This document shows, piece by piece, positions 1-6,193 of a stretch of DNA of 6,193 nt. The position numbers were made by a program, and so were the translations under genes. How positions within the stretch are numbered: the stretch's first letter is position 1; every line of letters begins with the position of its first letter. A model generated the notes under the pieces. It did no database searches, had not been told where the DNA came from, and saw only the letters and a program-made list of their open reading frames with translations. The DNA is taken from NCBI GenBank assembly GCA_036278595.1, contig DASUKS010000081.1:1-6193 (forward strand), in the 5' to 3' direction. This stretch comes from JADMII01 sp036278595 (lineage in GTDB: Bacteria; Chloroflexota; Dehalococcoidia; DSTF01; JACRBR01).

Positions 1-84
1 GTGAGTACCTGATCGCCCGTCGCTTCATCCCGCATCCTCGCGCGCTCACGTCCCGAAGCTATTTACAAGGTAGATGACAGGCCG
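1..84. other. Left-edge stretch with no secure gene
   Basis: I see no reliable gene here. On the minus strand an open frame starts with ATG at position 35 (MRDEATGDQVLT) and leaves the window. It could be the first codons of a divergent gene, but twelve residues cannot show this. On the plus strand, frame 3 is open from the edge to a TGA near 75 and could equally be the tail of an upstream gene. The A/T-rich island at about 57-79 contains TATTTA and TAGATG. It is the only low-GC patch in the first 300 bases and is the likeliest promoter position for the structured region that follows, though no clean -35/-10 pair is present. Confidence 0.2.
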
Positions 85-90
85 GCACGG

Positions 91-340
91 ATGCTGTCCA
101 TGAGTGAGCGCGCGCGGTCGGTGAGTGTTGCGCCGCCGGAGGGATCCTTCGATGGGCGCATGGACGACGAGGCCCGGGCGCTTAGCCGCACCGTGGATGG
201 CATGCGCCGGTTCAGCCTTGTCCGGCGCCACAGATTCGGGCGGCGGGGCCGATGATGGCTGTGGGGGGAACCGGCACGACTGTGTCCCCTTCAACCTGAG
301 CAGGAGCCAGCGTCCCCCGCCATCTGACGCTGGCTTCTGT
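91..340 (+). ncRNA. Possible structured RNA leader, T-box-like, upstream of lspA
   Basis: No coding frame here looks real, but inverted repeats are dense. GTCCATG at 96-102 pairs with CATGGAC at 159-165 to close a long domain. GCGCCGG at 204-210 pairs with CCGGCGC at 222-228 around an 11-base loop. Positions 262-290 resemble a T-box antiterminator: TGGGGGGAACCGGC against the consensus AGGGTGGNACCGCG, then GTGTCCCCT. Helix 263-265/287-289, a seven-base GGGAACC bulge and helix 273-277/282-286 can be drawn. The T-box bulge normally starts with U to meet the tRNA 3' A, and here it is G. An ATC triplet (Ile) at 144-146 lies on the 3' side of the first domain, where a specifier would sit. The classical AG bulge is missing, and the antiterminator does not clearly compete with the hairpin at 301-339. 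A stand-alone small RNA is the alternative. Confidence 0.3.
301..339 (+). terminator. Strong terminator-like hairpin before lspA
   Basis: Positions 301-314 pair with 326-339: CAGGAGCCAGCGTC against GACGCTGGCTTCTG, 14 base pairs with one G-U. The loop is 11 bases (315-325). The following bases (TGCATTTG) are only weakly U-rich, so this may be a terminator of a high-GC organism, an attenuator, or a processing site. It ends 47 bases before the lspA start. It could stop transcription arriving from the left or be the off-state of a leader switch. Confidence 0.5.
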
Positions 341-374
341 GCATTTGACGAGAATCGGCCTCGCGGGCGGGTGC

Positions 375-380
375 TATCCT
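375..380 (+). promoter_or_regulatory. Candidate -10 box for a leaderless lspA transcript
   Basis: TATCCT, preceded by TGC (extended -10 form), lies six bases before the GTG at 387. A +1 at 387 would coincide with the start codon, giving a leaderless mRNA. There is no Shine-Dalgarno-like sequence before this GTG, which agrees with that reading. TTGACG at 345-350 looks like a -35 box but is 24 bases away, too far for a normal pair. Confidence 0.35.
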
Positions 381-386
381 GCATGG

Positions 387-974
387 GTGAGCAGCCCCGA
401 CACGGTCCTTTCTTCGCCGCCCTCATTCGGGGGGCGGTTCGCATCACGCTGGCGCGGTGACCTCATCTTCTTCCTGGTCGCGGCGGTCGTGATCGCGCTC
501 GATCAGTTCACGAAGTGGCTGGTCAGGTCGAACCTCGGGCTGTACGAGGCATGGCCGCACAACGGGGCGAACATCAGCATCCTGCACGTAGTGAACAGCG
601 GTGCCGCCTTCGGCATCCTGCAGGGGCAGACGGTGTTCCTCATCTTCACGAGCCTGCTCGGACTCGGAGCGATCCTCCTCTACTATGTCTATCCGCCGAT
701 GGAGCACGGCATCATCCGCCTCGCGCTCGGTATGCAGCTCGGGGGCGCGATCGGGAACCTGATCGACCGCGTGCGGATGGGCGAGGTGACCGACTTCATC
801 CACGTCGGCAGCTTCCCGACGTTCAACGTCGCCGACGCGAGCATCTCGACGAGCATCGCCGTCGTGCTGATCTTCTTCGCCTTCCACGAGGTCGACGCAG
901 CGCGGCATGAGGACGAGACCGCCGCGGCTCCGGCGCCCATCGACCTAGCGAATGACGCAAGCCCCGACGACTGA
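387..974 (+). CDS. lspA: Lipoprotein signal peptidase (signal peptidase II)
   Basis: Inner-membrane aspartyl protease that removes the signal peptide from lipid-modified prolipoproteins before the conserved cysteine. With the GTG start at 387 it is 195 residues. Four hydrophobic segments are visible (about 26-44, 73-101, 108-125 and 152-167). Family motifs are intact: DQFTKW with D39, NSGAAFG at 70-76, GNLIDR with catalytic D127, and FNVADAS with catalytic D150. The tail after about 170 is acidic and Ala/Pro-rich, beyond the usual family core of about 160 residues. An in-frame GTG at 339 lies inside a terminator-like hairpin and would add a non-hydrophobic extension, so 387 is preferred; no in-frame ATG exists before the first membrane segment. 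The 3' end overlaps rluD by 23 bases, so the two are probably cotranscribed. ileS, a frequent neighbour of lspA, is not present. Confidence 0.95.
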   Translation: MSSPDTVLSSPPSFGGRFASRWRGDLIFFLVAAVVIALDQFTKWLVRSNLGLYEAWPHNGANISILHVVNSGAAFGILQGQTVFLIFTSLLGLGAILLYYVYPPMEHGIIRLALGMQLGGAIGNLIDRVRMGEVTDFIHVGSFPTFNVADASISTSIAVVLIFFAFHEVDAARHEDETAAAPAPIDLANDASPDD

Positions 975-1863
975 GCTCGTCGCAGACACCGACGGCGAGC
1001 GGCTGGACGTGTTCGTCGCGCGGCGCCTGCCCGAGCTGACGCGCTCGCGGGTGCGGCGGCTGATCGACGGCGGGCATGTGCGGCTCGGCGAGCATCTCGC
1101 GAAGGCGGGCACCAGGCTCGAGGTGGGGCAGCGCGTGCGGGTCGAGGTACCGGCGCCGGAGCCGGCCTCGGCGCAGCCGGAAGCGATCCCGCTCGACATC
1201 CTGTACGAAGACGGCGACCTGCTCGTGATCGACAAGCCGGCGGGTATGACGGTGCATCCCTCGCCGGGGCACGCGAACTCGACGCTCGTGAACGCGATCC
1301 TCGCGCACACGCCAGACCTGTCCGGAATCGGCGGCGTCGCGCGGCCGGGAATCGTGCACCGACTCGACCGCGATACGTCGGGCATCATCCTCGTTGCGAA
1401 GAACGACGCCGCACACAACGGGCTGGCGCGCCAGCTGAAGGAGCGGACGATCGAGAAGACGTACCTGGCGCTGGTCGAGGGCACGCCGCGGCCGGCGGAG
1501 GGCGTGATCGAGGCACCGGTCGCGCGCGACCCGCGCAACAGGCAGCGGATGGCGATCGTAGAAGGCGGTCGAGAGGCGACGACAGGCTATCGCGTCATCG
1601 AACGGCTGCGTGGCGTCTCGCTGGTCGAGGCGCGGCCGAAGACTGGGCGCACGCACCAGATCCGCGTGCACCTCGCGGCGATCGGACACCCGATCGTCGG
1701 CGACCGGCTCTACGGACACGGGTCGGAGTTGGTACAGCGGCAGTTCCTGCATGCAGCGCGCATCGCGTTCACGCATCCGCGCACCGATGAGCGCATGGAG
1801 TTCGAGGCGCCGTTGCCGGACGACCTGCGGCGCGCGCTGGAACGCGCGCGCTCGCTTGCGTGA
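952..1863 (+). CDS. rluD: RluD-type 23S rRNA pseudouridine synthase (RluA family)
   Basis: Converts uridines to pseudouridine; in the RluD subgroup the targets are in helix 69 of 23S rRNA. The protein is 303 residues, normal for the family. An S4 RNA-binding domain occupies about 16-63 (GERLDVFVARRLP onward), followed by the catalytic domain. Motifs seen: LLVIDKPAGMTVHPSPGH at 90-107, HRLDRDTSG at 136-144 with catalytic Asp139, KTYLALVEG at 169-177, TGRTHQIRVHL at 231-241, and HPIVGDRLYG at 246-255. The ATG at 952 lies inside the lspA reading frame with no good Shine-Dalgarno, so translation is probably coupled to lspA. The lspA-rluD order is known from other bacteria. The exact target uridines cannot be read from sequence; other RluA-family specificities (RluC or an unassigned paralogue) remain possible, but the S4 domain and motif pattern favour RluD. 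Confidence 0.93.
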   Translation: MTQAPTTELVADTDGERLDVFVARRLPELTRSRVRRLIDGGHVRLGEHLAKAGTRLEVGQRVRVEVPAPEPASAQPEAIPLDILYEDGDLLVIDKPAGMTVHPSPGHANSTLVNAILAHTPDLSGIGGVARPGIVHRLDRDTSGIILVAKNDAAHNGLARQLKERTIEKTYLALVEGTPRPAEGVIEAPVARDPRNRQRMAIVEGGREATTGYRVIERLRGVSLVEARPKTGRTHQIRVHLAAIGHPIVGDRLYGHGSELVQRQFLHAARIAFTHPRTDERMEFEAPLPDDLRRALERARSLA

Positions 1864-1865
1864 AC

Positions 1866-1892
1866 CACAGATGACACAGATGGCACAGATGA
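1866..1892 (+). repeat. Triple 9-bp tandem repeat CACAGATGR
   Basis: Three head-to-tail units, CACAGATGA, CACAGATGG and CACAGATGA, start four bases after the rluD stop. From memory, similar runs of this word occur between genes in many environmental bacterial genomes and create spurious peptides rich in ICVIC or TQM. I see no coding function. Confidence 0.75.
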
Positions 1893-1934
1893 GTTGTGAT
1901 GATGGAATCGGCGCGGCGCGCGACCTACCCCCGT

Positions 1935-1956
1935 CCCCTTCCCTAAAGGGAAGGGG
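1935..1956. repeat. CCCCTTCCCT palindrome, possible bidirectional terminator
   Basis: CCCCTTCCCT and AGGGAAGGGG form a perfect 10-bp stem with an AA apex (or nine pairs with a TAAA loop). It lies between the convergent ends of rluD and priA, where a hairpin could end transcription from both sides, but there is no U-run on either strand. The sequence resembles a dispersed intergenic palindrome whose spurious translation reads like PSPSLKGRG, so it is more likely a repetitive element than a dedicated terminator. Confidence 0.65.
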
Positions 1957-2032
1957 AGCTGCGAACGACCGTGTGGGCAAATGATTCGGCCGAAGCGCTC
2001 GAACCGGCGCGCGGTCGGGGAAATCTCCGGCG

Positions 2033-2140
2033 CTAGTAGGGTGCTGCAAACTTCGGACCCGTTATGGCTCACGCTCGATTCACATCTGATCCTGAGTTGA
2101 CCGATCGTTATCTGGCGCGCACCTCTTCATCAGCACCCTG

Positions 2141-2144
<4 letters not shown>
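2033..2144. mobile_element. 112-bp miniature element with CTAG-flanked inverted ends
   Basis: The left end CTAGTAGGGTGCTG (2033-2046) and right end CAGCACCCTGCTAG (2131-2144) are inverted repeats matching at 13 of 14 positions. Each has an outermost CTAG, so the layout reads as a 4-bp target duplication CTAG around 10-bp terminal repeats YAGGGTGCTG. The 84-bp interior carries no convincing reading frame and the match does not extend inward. It is best explained as a non-autonomous MITE-like element or a collapsed insertion sequence that kept only its ends. The right CTAG supplies the TAG stop of priA, so the insertion left that gene intact. Similar ends occur on insertion sequences with CTAG targets, but I cannot name the family. 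Confidence 0.55.
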
Positions 2145-4807
<2,663 letters not shown>

Positions 4808-4887
4808 GCCCTACCCGATGTTCAGGATGGCGAAAGCGCAGACGAAGTTGGGCCCGGTGCGGACATCGTTATGTGCAGCGCAGTCGC

Positions 4888-5502
4888 TCAGCGGCGAGGG
4901 CGTACGCGGTACGTGCAGGCGTCATCGCCGCGCAGCAGGCTCGTCGTCAGACGCGCGTCCGTGCCGACGAGGCGGCGCACGAATTCCACTTCGAGGGCGC
5001 ATACCGCGCTGTTACGTGAGGCGACATCCGGGAACGGGCAGGTCTGCTGGCGGATCAGCAGGTCGCCGCCCTCGGCGCGGCACTCGGCGAGGCAGCCGCG
5101 CTCCTGGATGACACGCGTCGCTTCAACCGCGCGCTCCTCTCCGGTCTTGCCTTCGAGGCGTGCCATGTACGGCTCGGCGAAGCGCGCCGCGACGTTTTTC
5201 ATCAGCTTCTGAAGCGCGTCGGGGCCAAGGAGTCCGCGGGCTTCCTCGATGAGGGCGTTGGCGAGCGCCTCGTACTGCTTCGGGTAGAGCGCGTCTCCCT
5301 GCGAGGTGAGGCGATACACGAGCGCGGGGCGGCCGACGTGTCCACGCTCCTCGTGAGAGGCGATGAGGCCGTCGCGTTCGAGCACCGTAAGATGCTGGCG
5401 GATGCCGGTCGACGTGAGGCGCAGGTGCTCGCCGAGCTCTCGGACGGTCGCCTGATTGTGGAGCCGGAGGTAATCCAGGATGTCCTGGCGCGTGACCTGC
5501 AT
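4888..5502 (-). CDS. SufR-like winged-helix regulator with C-terminal cysteine cluster
   Basis: A 204-residue DNA-binding protein of the ArsR/COG2345 type to which SufR, the repressor of Fe-S cluster assembly genes, belongs. Residues 5-50 form a helix-turn-helix (ILDYLRLHNQATVRELGEHL then TSTGIRQHLTVLERDGLI), followed by a wing with HVGRPALVYRLT (55-66) and helical residues 75-118. The C-terminal part holds C137, C141, C155, C168 and C196. The spacing C-x12-C-x27-C from C155 is close to the C-x12-C-x13-C-x14-C pattern I recall for SufR, but the third cysteine position is Asp182 and the last gap is one residue shorter. A bound Fe-S cluster is therefore inferred, not shown. No suf gene is visible. 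The start at 5502 is chosen because an AGAGG ribosome site lies six bases upstream; a TTG two codons earlier is less likely. Confidence 0.85.
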   Translation of the reverse strand: MQVTRQDILDYLRLHNQATVRELGEHLRLTSTGIRQHLTVLERDGLIASHEERGHVGRPALVYRLTSQGDALYPKQYEALANALIEEARGLLGPDALQKLMKNVAARFAEPYMARLEGKTGEERAVEATRVIQERGCLAECRAEGGDLLIRQQTCPFPDVASRNSAVCALEVEFVRRLVGTDARLTTSLLRGDDACTYRVRPRR

Positions 5503-5549
5503 GTCCAACCTCTCATTCCCATTCTAGCAGGGTTGGGTTTGGACAGTTG
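5502..5549 (-). promoter_or_regulatory. Promoter and candidate operator of the SufR-like gene
   Basis: On the minus strand, TGC TAGAAT (positions 5529 down to 5521) is an extended -10 box with a good TATAAT-like core; no recognisable -35 is found 16-18 bases upstream. AGAGG at 5509-5513 is the ribosome site. Two nested inverted repeats surround this core: TGTCCAA (5502-5508) with TTGGACA (5539-5545), and CCAACC (5505-5510) with GGTTGG (5531-5536). They could be an autoregulatory operator. The CAAC and GTTG words recall the cyanobacterial SufR site CAAC-N6-GTTG, but the spacing here is 22 bases. Confidence 0.5.
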
Positions 5550-5554
5550 GAAGT

Positions 5555-5660
5555 GGGGAAAAGGGGGCTGAGGGCTGGGACTTGGAACTGGGGATTGGGG
5601 ACTGGCTGCTGGTTGCTCGAGACTGGTTACTGGGGATTGGGAATTGGGATTGGGCCGGGG
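5555..5660 (+). repeat. G-rich degenerate repeat with two G-quadruplex motifs
   Basis: This non-coding tract is built of variants of GGGGATTGGG, GGGAATTGGG and GGGACTTGGAACTGG. Two stretches meet the canonical four-run G-quadruplex pattern on the plus strand. At 5555-5579, runs of 4, 5, 3 and 3 G are separated by 4, 4 and 2 bases. At 5632-5654, runs of 4, 3, 3 and 3 G are separated by 3, 4 and 3 bases, and a further GGGG follows at 5657-5660. It lies between the divergent promoters of the SufR-like and cupin genes. Tracts of this type recur between genes in some environmental genomes and give spurious peptides such as NSQSPVPS. Confidence 0.7.
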
Positions 5661-5723
5661 AGCGGCCGGGTGACGTCGGTTGCGCTCTACGAGGGCCGGT
5701 CCGAACGCGGACTGCATCTCTTC

Positions 5724-5757
5724 CGGCGCAGCTAAAGCTACGCCGCTACTCTGCGTT
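5724..5757 (+). repeat. 34-bp direct repeat, copy 1, hairpin-forming
   Basis: This copy matches 5796-5829 at 33 of 34 positions; the first 29 bases are identical. It contains GGCGCAGCTAAAGCTACGCC (5725-5744), an imperfect inverted repeat of 9-base arms with one mismatch around AA. The copies start 72 bases apart, and the 38 bases between them (5758-5795) are not repeated. Confidence 0.8.
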
Positions 5758-5795
5758 TCGGGTGGCGGACTTCGCGCACCCGGCGCGGATCTACA

Positions 5796-5829
5796 CGGCG
5801 CAGCTAAAGCTACGCCGCTACTCTTCGTT
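5796..5829 (+). repeat. 34-bp direct repeat, copy 2, hairpin-forming
   Basis: Second copy of the hairpin repeat, ending 14 bases before the cupin start. Its TACTCT (5819-5824) fits a TANNNT-type -10 box and would put a transcript start near 5831, just before the AGGG ribosome site. No -35 is evident, and copy 1 carries the same TACTCT, so the promoter reading is tentative. Together with the G-rich tract, the repeats fill the 317-base gap from the regulator promoter to the cupin gene; I found no gene in it. Confidence 0.8.
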
Positions 5830-5843
5830 CCAGGGCTGAGCTG

Positions 5844-6146
5844 ATGCCTGAGGTGACGCGACGGACCGGCGACTTCGATGAACGTGCGGTCGTGACGGCG
5901 TTCGCGCGCGAAGGACTGGCGCCGCATCGCTGGTCGACCGGGCCGCGCGACGTCTTTGCGCCGCACGCGCACGAGTATCACAAGGTGCTGTACTGCCTTC
6001 GGGGATCGATCGTCTTCGGGCTCGCCGACGGCACCGAGATCGCCCTGGCGCCCGGCGACCGGCTCGATCTGGAGCCGGGCACGATGCACTCGGCTGTCGT
6101 CGGGCCGGCCGGCGTCGAGTGCATGGAAGCGCCGCGGCGCGCATGA
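5844..6146 (+). CDS. Small single-domain cupin protein
   Basis: A 100-residue protein made of one cupin beta-barrel, probably cytosolic since no signal or membrane segment is seen. Cupin motif 1 is HAHEYHKVLYCLRG (41-54) with metal-ligand candidates H41 and H43. The position usually held by Glu is K47, spaced six residues from G54 as in the classical motif, with E44 and H46 nearby. Motif 2 is PGDRLDLEPGTMH (70-82) with H82. Three histidines thus remain for a metal, and the missing Glu may be a subfamily trait. The ligand or reaction cannot be read from the sequence; such proteins range from sugar or aromatic-acid enzymes to small-molecule sensors. The start ATG has AGGG (5832-5835) eight bases upstream. 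It is divergent from the SufR-like gene and ends in TGA at 6144-6146. Confidence 0.85.
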   Translation: MPEVTRRTGDFDERAVVTAFAREGLAPHRWSTGPRDVFAPHAHEYHKVLYCLRGSIVFGLADGTEIALAPGDRLDLEPGTMHSAVVGPAGVECMEAPRRA

Positions 6147-6193
6147 CGCTCGTGTGCGTATATGCGGCGGGTGTGAACCGCGCGTGTTGACAC
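6147..6193. other. Right-edge intergenic stretch ending in TTGACA
   Basis: No gene is seen. An ATG overlapping the cupin stop (6143) opens only a 15-codon frame. The last bases hold a perfect -35 consensus TTGACA (6187-6192), which may start the promoter of a plus-strand gene outside the window; its -10 cannot be seen. Confidence 0.25.

Noticed and set aside
247..320. Resemblance to a TPP riboswitch (GGCTGTGG, CCCCTTCAACCTGAGCAGG, GCCAGCG in order)
   Set aside because: The essential TAAT before GCC is missing, the GCCAGCG belongs to a perfect 14-bp hairpin, and lspA-rluD has no link to thiamine.
345..380. TTGACG with TATCCT as a normal sigma-70 promoter pair
   Set aside because: The spacing is 24 bases, well outside 16-18; only the -10 part is kept as a candidate.
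339..386. Upstream GTG at 339 as the lspA start
   Set aside because: It lies in the terminator-like hairpin, lacks a ribosome site, and adds 16 residues with no similarity to the family; GTG at 387 fits the -10 box better.
823..2049. 408-codon minus-strand open frame opposite lspA and rluD
   Set aside because: It is antisense to conserved catalytic motifs of RluD and runs through the intergenic palindrome; the Arg-rich composition marks it as a shadow frame.
5547..5735. Small plus-strand open frames in the G-rich tract
   Set aside because: The peptides are low-complexity readings of the repeat (Gly, Trp, Leu) with no ribosome site or family resemblance.
5724..5829. CRISPR array
   Set aside because: Only two repeats are present, the palindromic unit and spacing do not continue, and no cas gene is in the window.
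5202..6089. 295-codon minus-strand open frame crossing the cupin gene, repeats and regulator
   Set aside because: Its sequence is the translation of the hairpin repeats (SSGVALAAP twice) and of the G-rich tract (NSQSPVPS), overlapping two real genes in other frames.

Overview
The window is high-GC bacterial chromosome with five protein-coding genes, all housekeeping or regulatory. Dense GC-rich coding, a lspA-rluD pair, a long zinc-finger PriA, a SufR-like regulator, a possible leaderless promoter and short palindromic repeats between genes would fit a Chloroflexota-like organism. No rRNA or marker gene is present, so the phylum is an inference. I see no defence system, secondary-metabolite cluster, complete transposase gene or CRISPR array.

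Layout. Positions 1-84 hold nothing secure. Positions about 91-340 have no convincing coding frame but several strong inverted repeats, ending in a 14-bp terminator-like hairpin; this may be a structured RNA leader with a T-box-like segment. lspA (387-974, +) and rluD (952-1863, +) follow and overlap by 23 bases. The convergent gap 1864-2140 is a small repeat yard: a triple 9-bp tandem repeat, a 10-bp-arm palindrome, and a 112-bp element with 14-bp inverted ends containing CTAG. The last ends exactly on the priA stop codon. priA (2141-4807, -) comes next, then a SufR-like iron-sulfur-type regulator (4888-5502, -), 80 bp upstream and on the same strand.

The divergent gap 5503-5843 contains the regulator's promoter with nested inverted repeats, a G-rich GGGATT/GGGAATT repeat tract with two canonical G-quadruplex patterns on the + strand, and two near-identical 34-bp direct repeats that each form a hairpin. 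A small single-domain cupin gene (5844-6146, +) follows. The last 47 bases are non-coding and end in a perfect TTGACA.

The genes act in separate processes: lipoprotein signal-peptide removal (LspA), 23S rRNA pseudouridylation (RluD), replication-fork restart (PriA), and redox or Fe-S-linked transcription control (SufR-like). The most unusual material lies between the genes: the possible structured leader, the CTAG element, and the regulator promoter that shares its first ten bases with that element's end.
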